A stretch of 64,000 nucleotides of DNA from Enoplolaimus lenunculus. Taxonomy: Eukaryota > Nematoda > Enoplea > Enoplida > Thoracostomopsidae. Where the stretch lies: assembly GCA_030248215.1 (NCBI GenBank), contig JASANG010003672.1, positions 1 to 64,000 on the forward strand, in the 5' to 3' direction. Of this stretch, positions 11,961 to 24,385 are shown piece by piece. A model generated the notes under the pieces. It was given only the letters and a program-made list of their open reading frames with translations. It was not told where the DNA came from and searched no databases. How positions within the stretch are numbered: the stretch's first letter is position 1; every line of letters begins with the position of its first letter. The position numbers and the translations under genes were made by a program.

Positions 11961-14900
11961 ATGAACCATACAGGGTCGGCGGCATTCAATCATGGTTTCC
12001 ACGAGGCCTTTCGCAACACGCATGGTGACAATAATAGGAACTTATTTCTGGATAACATGACCCTACACAGCCAATACGACGACGTTTCCCCTACTTACCG
12101 TGATCGAACCCCGTTTATGAGTGCATCATGGATGATATTTGCAATTCTCTATGGTGTAAGCGGATTTTGGGCGTTAATTATTTGTACCCTGATAATTACA
12201 ACAATGCAGCGTGGATTTCATCGGCAAACACGAAAATCAAGCAATCTATTGACATCACTTGCGTCAACGGGCATATTTACCGGTGTTATTGTGATACCGT
12301 GGGAAATATTTGGTCCTATGCTGCCTGCGAGTCATTATGAAATAAGGTAAACCGGATTTGTCATGCTTTGAGGTACCTGTAGCGTAGCGGTTATGGTGAA
12401 TCCAAAGATGGGCCATCCAGGCCTTCGCCTCCTACACAGATAATAACCAAAAATTTGTACAAGGATTTAGTGCTAAAAATGCGGTAGGATTCTCGATCAA
12501 TTCGCTTGTGAGCTTATACATATTATCGCAAGGCTTCCTTCATTGAAATCAAAAATAGAGATAACAACTCATTTGACTGAAAATGAACTTTGGTCACCGC
12601 AAGTTAATTTAATTAATACCCAGTAAAAGCAACAATTACTTAAACTAACACAATACGCATAACATTTGCCTAAAAATGGTTGGATTTTTAAAAATTTTAC
12701 ATGTTTAAGCTTCTCACGGCCTCCCCTGACCATTGCATGCGCAAGTCTGAATTTTTGAAAAATTCGATTTTAAAGAGCATCAGGTCTCCCTTTGGGGCCA
12801 GTTTTTGATTCAGAGATTTCTAGCTAAGCGAACAAAAAGCCAAATGTAATTTTAGTGTTAATCACCAATACAAAATATTGTTGATTTTTCGTCAGTCTGG
12901 AGGGAAGCGCGATCCCTTCGTCAATTTTGAAAGTTCCGCCCTTGTTTTATAGTTTTACAACTTGAAGGCATGAAAAATGAACCATAGGCCAGCGTTGGGA
13001 AGCCTTTTCCAAGTAAAGTTCATATAAGATAGTAGTGATGTTAAATTTTGACAGAAAAAGTATTCTGGCGGGGCAGCGCTGACGCCATTACGCCGCCGGC
13101 TAATCCCGGCGCAGTGATCGGCGCACCCAGAGGATAAATTTAATCCTAAGAGATCCAACAAAGCGTAAGGTTTTGCAGATCGAAATTTTCGTGAGTTAAA
13201 TAAAGTTAATTTCAGAAAAGATATCCAACTACACCACCACATGTTAGATTGCTAACTATGAATATCCAGAAACGGTCGAAAACAAACGCTAGTGACGTGT
13301 TTAGAATCCTAGCCTCAAAATATGTCTTAGATGAAGTAGAAAATATTCATATGAAAAACGGATAACGAAAAAAATGTCATTATGCCCTATTCACAAATTT
13401 AGTTCGCACATGTGAACGGCGTTGCAAGTCGCGTGAATTATATCGCACCTGAATTTTGACAGACCAAGCGGAAATAGGGTTGTTGAGAGATTTTGAATCA
13501 ATTCAACCGTTTTGAATTTGTTCAAGAAGCTTGAATTTAATTTATTCAAATATCAAACCTGTTTGATATTTTGCAGTTTACAGCGAGACCTGACCGAACT
13601 AGTTTTGCATCTAATGAGTGTTGAACAGAAATTGCATCCTATAGTTGGATTGAAAATGTATGCGGTGTTTGGCATTTATCACTGGCGTCTGAAATTATTC
13701 ACATAGTCTCATTCAAGTCAAGATTCAGAATTAAATATTTCTTTACAAACACTCGCAGCAGCAAGTTATTCGTGGTGTCTGTTGTGGCTGCGAGTTCTTG
13801 CTGCAAAAACTTGCAGGTGTGAATACAAGCCCCGTCAATTTTATCAAGTTGCATTTTATAGACGAATTGTTTACTTATATTACAGCTACTGGTTATGCAA
13901 ATTTTGTTCATACATTACGGCTGTCGGGCTTGCAGCGAACGAGCTGAGCGAATTTTTAGTTATATTGGACGAATGCACATCGAATATTCATCTCAGTATG
14001 CCTGATCTGCCACCGCAACGGACCAATCTTGCAATTGCCGGACTGTGGGCGTTTTCGTTAATTTACAATACACATATATTTATAACACATGGATTCGATC
14101 CACAAATGATTAAAGGTACATCGAGAAGGGAATCTGGTTTTGTGTTTTAATAGCAGAACCGCAGCGACTGATTTAAAAGCGATGCGCGGCCATGGGGCCG
14201 AAATTTTTCATGGTAGAAAACACCTCGCGAGTTAAGCGAGTGAGAAGCCAAACGCCATATGAATATTTTCAATTTTATATGAGATGCAATTTCAAGGTAA
14301 GTTTCGATCCCCATTCTCACGAGTCGGAAGCGTTTATGATGACCACTGAGGTATAGATAGGAGCTTCACGCTTGTACCCGAGAAGGCTCTCACGTCTTGT
14401 GGAGATTTTGCACTACGCATATATGTTAGAATTTTTATACACTGCTCTAAAGTGTCTGTATTGCTCGTATATCATTTGTGTTTAGTTGCTAATTGTATAC
14501 TCTATGAGTGAAATTTTCTGTACAAATTTCAAAATATATATCGTTTGACCCAGGTTGAGGTTGAGGCTCTAAGTTGAATGGTGTTTTACTTTTCACCAGC
14601 ACACCACGAATTATGGAAAACGATGGCTGAGCGGCAAATCAGTTTTACGCATATTACTCGTAAACCATCGAGCAATATATTGTGGACGAATGTCGGTTAT
14701 ACTAAATAACCGCAGCAGAGCTGCACGTTACCTGCTGGTAACGCGGGTTCGGGTAAGAAAATTTTGTCGCGGGGTATACCCGCTGCTAAAAATTTCAAAG
14801 CGCAGGCAAAAGTATGTGATTTACCTGCCTAAAACTTTCACAAAAACAACAAACAGGTGTTTAAAGTACATAGCTAGTATCACCTCACAAATAAAGCAGG

Positions 14901-17165
14901 TTGCTAAGACTATGGTTCTGTGATTTCGTACAGACAAGACCGTTTCGATTCACTGATCATGACCACCCATCGGCAAACAACCTAGTTTTTCCGGTGATAA
15001 GTGTAATTGCAATATTATACGGAGTTAATTTTGTGCTGCATGGTTTTTTCAAAGTTACCATTAAAGAGTTTTTGTACCTTAAATCGAGTGGTTAACTCCC
15101 AACACTGTAAAAACAACACAATTGTATTGAACAGAGCAGAAAGCAAGGGCGGGCAAAGGCGGGGAGTGTGTAAAGGAATTTTACGCGGGTATACCAACGG
15201 GTAAAGCGCAGCGCGTGTAAAATTTTTTACCCACTTACACCACTGTCACAGATACCCAATTTTTTGAAATGATGGGGCTCAAATTTTTTGCCGAAATTTA
15301 TGCATGTCATCTGGACTTATATTAGAGAAGTGGAACAAGATAACTTTATTTCATTTTATTAATTTGGCTTTATTAAGAACTTTTACAAGAACAAGTTAGC
15401 TTACATTCATACGTAGCTGATGATTGCAAACCGAGCAAATCTAATTAAACTACGGAAGCTCAACTATTTTGAGTAAAATTTATAGCCATTCACTCCAACA
15501 CTCATAAAAAACGAAGGCTGTCGTTCAAGAATTATTGTGAACGACGTATATAACAAAACATAATATACATAGTTATATATTAATACATATTTATATATTT
15601 ATAATAAATATAAATATATATTTATATATGAAAAATTTTTTCTGTATTTTTCAGACCAACCTTTAAGTTGAGTTTCTGCCGGTTTCTTTTCACAGGAGTG
15701 GTTTTGAATTTTTCAAAAACATTATATTTCAGCTGCACTCTGCAGTCCGTTTATGGGTGCACTAGAAGTAAAAACGTTTTTCGTCATCGATACGCTGATA
15801 TTTTTCTTCATTCCAATCGTTTTATGGACGCTGCTTTTGTTGCGTATATGGTACCATATTGCGTACGAGCTAACCGGTGTAACCGATGCGCACACAATCC
15901 ATTGCGCAAAGCATAGTTTTGTTGTTCTATCAGTAACATATTCTGCGTTTATCCTTTGTCAATTGCCATTAATTGCACTGTCTTATTATGAAGAATTCGG
16001 CAAACACGGTGGTTCTGGGTCACATCATAATTCAAGTCATGGTGCTCTATCCCCTAGAGTTGCCTCCCATCTAACAACTGGTGAACATTCCAGCCAAGTA
16101 CTAACATCGATTAGGGGTGACCCTGTCGCGAAACAAAGTTCGACGCAACTTGGAAATAAATCAGTTCAAATCGCCCTCGCAAAGCTATTTTCATATTCAT
16201 TTAACTGGATGAGTCCATCAATAAGTGCTCTAACGCGGCCTGACGTGCGATCGGCAATGCATGAAATCATTCATAAATGTTGCTGCTGTTTCCTGCGCGC
16301 AGCTTCGAGACCAAATCCGGCAACTTATGGCAACAGCAACATCAACAACAACAAGCTGGTGACGCAACATTGTGGTGGCCAAGGGCGCAACAGTTATCTC
16401 CAGGATTCTCTCAGACATCGGGGGTCCCGGAGAAATTCAGCTGCGATTGAGTACGCGATTAATTCTATAGCTCCAAATACAATAAGACGCTCTTCGGATA
16501 CATTCGGTGGTGGGGCGAAATACCGAAACGGATCTGCGAGTGGTGGCAACCAGTACGTTGAAATCCGTCCGACTCCAGAGCACTGGAGCAATATTAACTG
16601 TGACTATAGACAAGCAATTCAAAGAAGTAGTCTTCGAGGAACAAAAACGGTTGGCAACAAACACCACCGCAACGTGCGACGATGTTCAGAGGCAGCGGTA
16701 GCAACGATGGCAACAACGGCTACTGGCAGGAAGGCGACTTTGTGCGATCGATACGTTCCTGAAATCAAATTATCCGCTGAATTTAAGTTCAATTTTGAAC
16801 AATTTCAAGTACTTAATCCGATTGAGGCTGCGTATTCTAAACCGTTTGGGGTGTCACCACTGCTTGCCGATATTGCTTGCATCGATGACGATGTAGAGAG
16901 TGAGCTAGGGAATCAAGATTCGACCGCATACGATTTGTCGGGCGGAAGTCGGGTTCCGATTATTGCAAATATTACTAGCGAGAACGATTCTGAGTCAGCC
17001 TCTGGCGTGGGAATGCGAAGGTCTTCTACGGGAGCTGTCCAAGATGAGAACGATGGAGATTGGACATTAATGACAGGTAACCGATCCATAGCTGACAGCA
17101 ATGTTACCTGTTTGACTCCGTTAGATTCGTGTCGTGTTGTACACGATACAGCCGATAATGGATAA
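11961..17165 (+). CDS. divergent class A (rhodopsin-like) GPCR, 682 aa, three exons
   Basis: Exons 11961-12346, 13886-14115 and 15733-17165 join with matching phases (2, then 1) into 683 codons. The start is the first ATG of exon 1; the N-terminus has glycosylation sites NHT and NMT. TM1 is at about 56-82, TM2 97-118, TM3 130-157, TM4 176-197, TM5 220-245, TM6 266-290 and TM7 350-374. Family landmarks kept: the TM3 cysteine (C133), its ECL2 partner (C209), W183 in TM4 and the prolines P233 (TM5), P284 (TM6) and P367 (TM7). Lost: the TM1 Asn, the TM2 Asp (LASTGIF), DRY (D157-E-C), CWxP (CQLP) and NPxxY (SPSIS). ECL3 carries a roughly 55-residue Ser/His-rich insert. A CCCC palmitoylation-type cluster (388-391) ends helix 8, followed by a polar tail of about 290 residues. 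It should sit in the plasma membrane. The ligand is unknown; a peptide receptor is only a guess. Class A assignment is firm, the subfamily is not. Confidence 0.85.
14227..14412 (-). mobile_element. tRNA-derived SINE copy, in GPCR intron 2
   Basis: The reverse complement aligns along its length with the copy at 44446-44604: shared 'CAAGACGTGAGAGCC', 'AAGCTCCTAT', the A-box-like CTCAGTGGTCATC, the B-box-like GGGATCGAAAC and the 3' 'AATATTCATATG'. It lies inside the second intron of the GPCR gene, antisense to it. Confidence 0.75.
15555..15632. repeat. AT-rich low-complexity tract
   Basis: Runs of TATATA/AAATATA just upstream of the last GPCR exon, within the intron; no coding content. Confidence 0.8.
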
Positions 17166-18175
17166 AGACTCATTAGATTGTTAGGATGTTTTAGCTATTA
17201 GAGTATTAGCTAAAGTAACCATCGGTTTTACGAAATTCAAACGGCAAGTTTTGCAGAAGCGAGAAAGAATAGTCACGGAAAACGTAATTAAATGTGAACA
17301 GTGAAGGACATATATACGTGTGAAAAAATATAAAAGAGCTAGAACTAAAATTGCTAGTGAATTGTAAACTTCAAATTGATTAGTTACAAAGGTTTAACCG
17401 CAAAAGCGTAACAAAACTACAAAATTTACAAACACTCAAAAGCTGCATATATGCATAATACTTTGCGATTGAACTGAAGGTTATGGATACAAGAGTACAT
17501 CTCTTCTCTAAATCTCTTCAAAGACACGAAATACACACCTTTTAATGGGGTTGAGAATATTCTTTTCTAAATCATAGAGGATAAACTACTTTTACATGAG
17601 CGGATAAGTTTTCGAAACGAATTCCTAGCTACGCCTATGGTATACGTTAAACTCAAATCTAAAACCTGACCAGAGTTTACTGTTCTCATCATGCTCGTAA
17701 GCTGAGTAAAATGAAATAATTCACGATTTGATCACTTAAACAACCTTCAAAAAAGACGCTGATTGCAAACGTCAGTGAAATTTAAGCTTTGTTGTCGTCA
17801 GTTTTTTCGAAAAATACCAAAAGTTTAAAAATATGACTTTATTTTATCTTGAAGATCTCTTTTTCAATAAAAGATTAGAGGTATCGAATAGCAATTACAT
17901 TAAGAGATAAACAAAGCCAAAACCAAAAGAATACAGGGTCAAGGAAGTCGATTTAAACGAAGATGATACAAAGTTGAAACATGTCAATATACATGTTTAA
18001 AGTACATAGATGCATTTTTAACAATGCAGTAAATAGGTATAACCTTATTGAATAATACTACTGGTCAAGATTTTAATTGATATTCCACATTAATAATTAT
18101 AGATTCGATGAATAAAACAATGAATCGAATGTAAAGTTACGTTGTACTGTCGATAAATCCAGAATTAACCAGAGT
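17166..18175. other. GPCR 3' flank
   Basis: No exon is seen. AATAAA hexamers at about 17868 and 18113 are candidate polyadenylation signals for the GPCR transcript, which would give a 3' UTR of 0.7-0.95 kb. Nothing else is recognised. Confidence 0.4.
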
Positions 18176-18346
18176 GGCCCATGTAAAGATCAGGGGCGAA
18201 ACGTTTTTCTGTAGGACTGCGATTAAGTAAGCTTAAACTTTAGACTAAATTTTGTTCAGACTTAGGCTTAGGTATAAGCTCATTCTTACGCTTAGACTTA
18301 GGAATATGCTTATACTACTGTTATGGCGCTGTTCTATGCGTTGACC
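18176..18346 (+). mobile_element. MITE 'A' copy, decayed right end
   Basis: Begins GGCCCATGTAAAGATCAGGG like the 8226 copy and keeps 'CTTAGGCTTAGGTATAAGC' and 'AGGAATATGCTTATACTACTG' inside. The right terminus is degraded (GCGTTGACC) and no clear target duplication remains. Confidence 0.8.
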
Positions 18347-18494
18347 TCTAGAGCTCATGGACGCCACGAGAATATTGAAAAGGAATACGAAAGTGCCGTT
18401 CACTTGATTAACGTTTATTTAAGCTGCTGCAGTTGAAAAATTTTGAATTTTTACGCGTTGCTAAGGGCAGCGATATACATGCACGTCAAAGGGA

Positions 18495-18665
18495 CAGGCC
18501 CGTAGCCAGCTCACCATGCTAGGGGGATAAAAAATTTTAGGAGGGGCATTCAAGGGTTTTTAGTGACTTGCAAGCAAGGTTGAAAATTTTCTAAGGTGTG
18601 GGCAATATTTTTCCAGGGGGGCTGCGCCCCCCCCCCCCTGCTTCTCCCCCTTTTCTACGGACCCG
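18495..18665 (+). mobile_element. MITE 'C' copy
   Basis: Starts CAGGCCCGTAGCCAGC and ends CTACGGACCCG, an imperfect terminal inverted repeat. The interior blocks 'AGGAGGGGCATTCAAGGG', 'GACTTGCAAGCAAGGTTG' and 'AAAATTTTCTA' recur in the copies near 22.7, 34.4, 36.4, 37.5, 39.4 and 56.0 kb. A C-run (12 C) is at about 18628-18638. Non-coding; superfamily not proven. Confidence 0.75.
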
Positions 18666-18874
18666 CGAAGGGACTGCGCTGGAAGGCATTAATAAGCAAA
18701 AAAGTAAAGTGCAGACCTGGTTGTTGTACGCCAAGTCAGCGCTGACATCGCGCTGTTCATACAAGAGTCCTTGCAACATTTTTATGAAGCACGTTGATAT
18801 TGCGTAAAAACACAAACTGAACTACAAGGTGGATGTATAAAGCCAGAAGTTGTGAAAATTATTATTTTTACAAA

Positions 18875-19086
18875 GGCCAATATTCTCGGTCAATATATAG
18901 AACGGTAGCGTAACTGGAGTATATATGCGTATTCGTAAGCCTAAGCATAAGCCAAGGCCTAAGCCTTAGCGTGGAGGATAAGCCTGTATCTAAGCCTAGC
19001 CTAAGCAAAAAAATAGTTTAAAGCGTAAGCTTACTTTAGAGCAATCCCATGGAAAAACGGTCCGCCCCCTTCTATATACATGGGCC
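18875..19086 (-). mobile_element. MITE 'A' copy, reverse orientation
   Basis: Left end GGCCAATATTCTCGG and right end TACATGGGCC; the interior carries several GCCTAAGCC/AAGCCTTAG hexamer runs. It lies 66 bp from the next copy (19152) in opposite orientation, so the pair could fold on each other. Confidence 0.8.
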
Positions 19087-19151
19087 ATATTTTCAACTGT
19101 TTGTAACGTAACGGCCAACGCAACTAGTTGAAGGTAGATGTTCTAAGTTTT

Positions 19152-19313
19152 GGCCCATGTAAAGATCAGGGGCGGAACGTTTTTTTGTGGGACTAAAAAT
19201 GGGTAAGCTTACGCTTTAAACTGATTTTTTGCTTGGCTAGGCTAGGCAAGGCTTTGGCCTAGGCTTAGGAATATGCTTGTAATACTGTTCCGCCCGTGTT
19301 CTTTACATTGGCC
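19152..19313 (+). mobile_element. MITE 'A' copy with near-perfect 8-bp duplication
   Basis: Both ends are well preserved (GGCCCATGTAAAGATCAGGG and CTTTACATTGGCC). The flanks TAAGTTTT and TAACTTTT agree at 7 of 8 bases, supporting hAT-type insertion. Confidence 0.85.
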
Positions 19314-19357
19314 TAACTTTTCAACCAACGCTTTCAAAATTTTAAACATTTTCATAC

Positions 19358-19572
19358 AATTGACTCCCTCCGAAATAGGCTCTACGGGACTACACAAACT
19401 GAGTCAAATTCGACACCGCCAGAGTTTATTCTCTACGAGACTACACAAACTAATTCTAGTTCGACTCCGCCAGAGTCAAACGTACGAGTCAGTGACTCGA
19501 ATTTGATTCTGGCGGAGTCTAATTTGACTCAGTTTGTGTAGTTCCGTAGAGCGTATTTCGGAAAAGGTCAAT
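19358..19572. repeat. foldback repeat with three related modules
   Basis: Outer arms of about 55 bp pair nearly perfectly: ACTACACAAACTGAGTCAAA at about 19390 returns inverted at about 19530, with AATTGAC...CCGAAATA at the tips. A second partial direct copy (CTACACAAACTAATTCTAG, about 19442) lies inside the left arm. No coding frame. It abuts MITE copy 19152-19313. Confidence 0.8.
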
Positions 19573-20883
19573 TTGACTCACCATTTTTTGCAGCGTATAT
19601 CGTAAAAATCTGTAGCTATTTGTCGAAAGCGCTAAACAAATAACGATGTGTCCCTGATTTCCCTAATACACTACCAAAACTATAAGTAACTTTTGTGTTG
19701 GAACTTAAAACATTTAATGCAAAAAATGCACTGGGTTATCGCTCTCTTGACTAGTGGTAAGCTAACGCGTCTAGTCGACACGTTTAGAAAATAATCTTCA
19801 CTGCGTCCCGGCTCAAAACTCGTTTACTTAAGTTGAAATGAAAAACACTCATAAAACAAGCGTTTTAAAAACTGCCGGGAATGACAACCATGTGTCAAAA
19901 TTTACAAAACCTTCCAATACTGTACAACTTCGGTGCGACGTCTTGCGAAATTATTCGTTATATTTATGGGACATATATGCTGTACTTATTTGTTTGGTTA
20001 CAAAATTGCACGTTGAGTGTTCGGAATTTAGAGTTTGATGTGAAAACTCGGTTTTTCAATTTTTCAGGGACACCAGCCGTTTGGTTTAACCTCATTCTTT
20101 GAAGTTTTAGCGCATAATAGTTTTATGCAAAAGTATGCAGCACCGGATGGCTCATTCTGTGTAGAAAAGAATGTACCGAGCGCCCTTTGCAATTTTGTTC
20201 TTCCCCACGTCAATTTATGGAGGTATATTTTTAAAAGACCATAAAACTTCAATCGCTGGCAGTTGCAGGATCCAAAGTCCCGAAAGTGAGACTGATAGGG
20301 CCAAAACATAATAAGCGCTGATACATCTTGGGTAATACAAACTAAGCATTATTGCTCGCATTTGTGTAAAGGGTGTAGGTGGCTCTCCCATTCTTAAACC
20401 TATTTCAAACTAAAAACTAAAACAAATTAAAACCAAACCTTAAACCACACCTTAAGGGAGTCCCTGGTTCCACCTAGTCTATCTTAGAACTTAAGTTAGG
20501 CTTAGGTGTTGCTAAAAAGCGAACGAACGTTAAAATCGATGCTATGGCGGCTGCGTCAGCAATGTAAAACTTACCTGGGCCCTGCGAGGCCAATGAATAA
20601 TGTTGCAGTTATTTCCGGTTCTTGTTGCGTGAAAGGACATAGATAAGTAATGTCAGCACCAAAATGGTGCTTCAATTTGTAAGTGTCTCGGGTGTTATTG
20701 TTGTTGTTGTTGTAGAGAGACTGTACAGGATGGGTGGCTCAGGACCTAATTTGGCATCGGCGGACACACGATTCTGGGTGTCGTTCTGTATGCAAATTAG
20801 GTCGAGACGCACAGGGGTAGCCGGGACCGGAATCATTATTAGTATCTAGCTGGCTGGTTGAACTTGGAAACCGGTTGCGATAT

Positions 20884-21476
20884 ATAAAATTTGCGTACTT
20901 TATTATCTAGTTTTATTTGGAGTTTTGTGTGTACCGGAGGCGAGTCAGAGGCTTGAGTAAGGAAGTTTGAGTTGAATATCGGTTAAGTATAGTCACGGTG
21001 GCATAAGTACCTATATGAAGGAAATAAGGGCGTGTGATGTTGTTTGGATAGCGCAGGGCGCTTAGGGCTACCCAGTATTAAATACTGGTGTTATGTGTTA
21101 ACAGGGGAACTTGGGATTAAACAGGAAACCGGGGAATTCGTAGTTTAGTAAATCTAACGGGGTTGGGTTTACTATTCTACAACGGATTGGGCCAAGTCTA
21201 ACGGGGTTAGATTTGTCGGAAATTTGGTGTATCTCTAACGGGGTTAGAGTACACGGTTGTAAACTTGGGCAGACTGGGGCGTAATTCCAACGGGGTTAGG
21301 ATTGCACGGCTTTTCTGGGAAATCATAAAAGTGTTGGTTGGTAAAGCCAGTGGCTGGACTAAAACGGATTCAGACATAGGCTGTTAGGATTCCGGATCAG
21401 ATTACAGGTTGACGCGTATAACTTGTGTTTACTTGTAATAATCGGGTTATAAACGTATTTGGGAGGGTTAATAAAC
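20884..21476 (+). other. TATA-to-AATAAA unit of unknown nature (ncRNA or solo LTR fossil)
   Basis: ATATATAAAATTTGCG (about 20880-20895) is a good TATA box and TTAATAAACATTACC (about 21468) a good polyadenylation signal about 590 bp downstream. Between them there is no open frame of note but much self-complementarity, including CCAGTATTAAATACTGG at about 21072 and the four hairpins listed separately. Composition is clearly richer in G than the surroundings. It could be a structured non-coding transcript or a solitary LTR of an unassigned element; no second copy exists in the window to decide. Confidence 0.35.
21146..21306 (+). ncRNA. array of four GGGG-capped hairpins with covarying stems
   Basis: Four hairpins share the core CTAAC-GGGG-TTAG but have different, still complementary outer arms. 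Stem 1, 21146-21174: 13 bp. Stem 2, 21191-21217: about 11 bp with one mismatch. Stem 3, 21227-21254: 12 bp with one bulged T. Stem 4, 21281-21305: about 10 bp with one mismatch. Outer arms are AGTAAA/TTTACT, CAAG/TTTG, GTGTA/TACAC and GTAATT/GATTGC, so paired positions change together (some as G-T wobble). Spacing is 38-47 bp. That pattern argues for selection on RNA structure; the function is unknown. Confidence 0.5.
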
Positions 21477-24289
21477 ATTACCGGCCGCGTTACTGAATCA
21501 GAGCGATAAGCGTACATCGAGAAAGAACTGAACAAAAGGTGTGACTCAGGTTGCAGGACTTAGCGGAAATCACGAGCTTCTCACACAGGGCATCGTCGAC
21601 TTTTTATATAAGCTAGAGTAGATGATGTCCTTACAAGTGTATGCAACAGTCTGTGATTTGCAACGCACAAAATGCATCAGCGCTAGTGTTTTAGCCTTGC
21701 CGTTTCAAATGTGAAAACTCAATGGAAAGACTATTTTTCTCCATTTTTTCGTTTTTCCAAAGTGGTTAAAATGAAAAATAAAAAACGGCAACCGCTTTTT
21801 GAAAACTATATTAATATTGGGAAATAACTTGCGTGACAGCGACAAAAAACTGCGGAAAACGGGAAAAATTGGTTTTTCGTACTCGTTCCATCCGGAACAA
21901 GTTCCGCTCAAGTGTCAGCAGCTCGGATTTACTAGATTTTGTAATACTTATTTTATTGGAATACGGGACATTTTTGCCGCTAGTGTTCAGTGTAACCGAA
22001 ATGAAGCTGAGTTAAAAGCAGACGTAACTTCAGTTGAGGGAACTGCGGCCTAATTCTACTCATGATGCTTTCTCGAATGATCACTACTTCTTTGGTCTTA
22101 AAATGATTGCTATATACATTGATTTTTGTGTTTTACTTGATCCAACATTCCCAGCTGTGTATTAATGCAATACTTTGAACTAAACTTTTCTGATGAAGTT
22201 CATGTAACAATACACGTTTTTCAATTTTTCCTTTTTTGCCGAAAATACGGACAATTGTTTTTTCGGTCGATTCAATTTTTGCCAAAAAGAACCAACCCTG
22301 TATATTCGTATTAATAACATAAAGCGGGCACATTTTTCAGTGCAACCGATTTGAGGTATCATAGACTTTGGAAATCATACCACTATCATTAATGATGGAC
22401 GGGTAAAGAATGTCATAGTTTATTACTAAAAATACCTAATACAGGAAACGACAAAGATTTTCAAGAACTCTTGTTTGCTTGTTTGATTAAAATTTAAGCA
22501 GTTATTAAGCTGTTGTTGAAAAGTTCTAAAAAAATTGTAAAGTAAATTTCACATATATACGGATATTTTTGAAGTAATACTAATACGAGCTCATACAATT
22601 GCAGTGACGAATTGTGTTGTTCTGTTAACAAGTTTAACCGTAGCACCATGTAAAAACGTTAAGTATAAGGCAGTTTCGGTCAGTCCCGTACCCAGCCCAC
22701 CTTGCTAAGGAAGGGCAAAATTTTTTCAGAATGGGCATACAAGGGTTTGGATGAGTTTGAAGCAAGGTTTAAAATTCTCAAGAGGGGACAAATTTTTAAT
22801 GATGGTAGACGTCTTCATTTTAAATATACAGTGTTGGATAAATCAGCAGTGTGAATACTTGCAAGCTGCATGCTGATAGATATGATATTGTAATTGAAAA
22901 TGACAGGACACTTGTAAACTTACCTCTCACATGCTTAAGTTTTAATCTAAGTTTAAACCGAAGCCTACGCAGCAGTCTAAGCCTAAACTCAAAACCTAAT
23001 CCTGAGACTATTACTACAAAATCTGAAAATTTTGAAAAATGTTTCCGAAAAAGTGGGCAAGCATCCGACTGGCAAAACGGTAGCTCGAATGTACACAAAC
23101 CAAAGTTAAGGTTTTAGCTTAGTTTAACTGCTGTGCTTAAAAGATCTGAAATTTTTAACTGGTTTCCCGATGACTGATGTTAAGTGCCATTTAACGAATA
23201 TAACAACATTTTAGCCGGTATATTTCAAAATTTAAGATATTGGCCGAATGCCAAGTTAAAAATGATATTCATTAAACGACAGCTGCAAATGATTTATCAG
23301 CCTTCGATTTTCCGCGTTCGGCCCGATTTACAGTTACATAAATCTCTTGGGGTTCATCAGTGATGCAGCTGACACTGTCGGTTTTCGGCTATAATAAACT
23401 TTAACACGCATGAACGCCCGTTAGCTGGTATATTCTATTCCATGTACGGCCGGATCCAGGGAAAAAATTTAGAGGGGAATGACAAATTGATAAAGCCAAC
23501 AAAATGTAGTGAATAAAGATGTAAGAAATGTTTAGATAGCGAGCAAGCACAGCGGCTTATAGTGCCACAGCGCTATATCTCGGCGTAGGCACTCGACTTA
23601 CGACGTCCGACTAGCAGCATTCTTCAATTTTGTATTTGAAAGAATATTTTAAAATTTTTTGTGATAAAATGGTAATTTTAGCTGTTTTATATATTTCTAT
23701 TCACAACATATCAATATGAAGAGCTTTCACACAAGCCAACTTCCTACACACAGTTATTAAGACAGACAGTAAAAGTTTGGCATAACTTAGCCAGCTTATG
23801 ATGAGGATTAGGTTTAGGCTTGGGCTTTTGGAAGAATGTACAACACCCATGATAAGCAATACTGTGTGTTTCAGTTATACAACTTTAACCGTGGTTAACC
23901 TAAGCACTCATTTCTTCTGTATTCAATTTTACCTTTTCGCTGTTGGGAATGGCATTTTCGTTTGTGACGTTATTTAGTATCACTGTCGGAGGTGTGGTTA
24001 GAACAGCTGAAAGCATTAGTTTATATGGAATGTTTATACAGCTTCATAACCAGCACAGCAATTTATAGAGCCTGCAGAAATCTCCTTGGGGATGTATATA
24101 GAACCTATTGGTGTAAATGAAATTCATGATCCTCAAATTCAGAAGAGGTCAAAATCTTTAAAGTGGTAAGAAAGGTAAGAATGTAGGTTGTATGACAGTA
24201 GTGAAAGTATAAATTATGCGCTTAATAAAACTGAATTGCTCACATTTTTGCTCTTTGTAATGATGAAAACTTCAGTCAATGTAGCGAAC

Positions 24290-24385
24290 AGGGGCGTAAC
24301 AATAGTATAAGCATATTCCCAAGCCTATGCCAATGCCTAAAGCCTAAGCCTGCGCAAACAGTATCTAACGCTTAAGCTTACGCTA
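24290..24385 (-). mobile_element. MITE 'A' fragment
   Basis: Keeps the reverse-strand landmarks 'ATAGTATAAGCATATTCCC', 'AAAGCCTAAGCC' and 'CGCTTAAGCTTACGC' but lacks both termini. Confidence 0.6.

Noticed and set aside
14934-15043. Exon-like stretch with an AG acceptor and a hydrophobic segment in GPCR intron 2
   Set aside because: Its phase does not fit either neighbour, whereas exon 2 (phase 1) joins directly to 15733 and already supplies the ECL2 cysteine and TM5.
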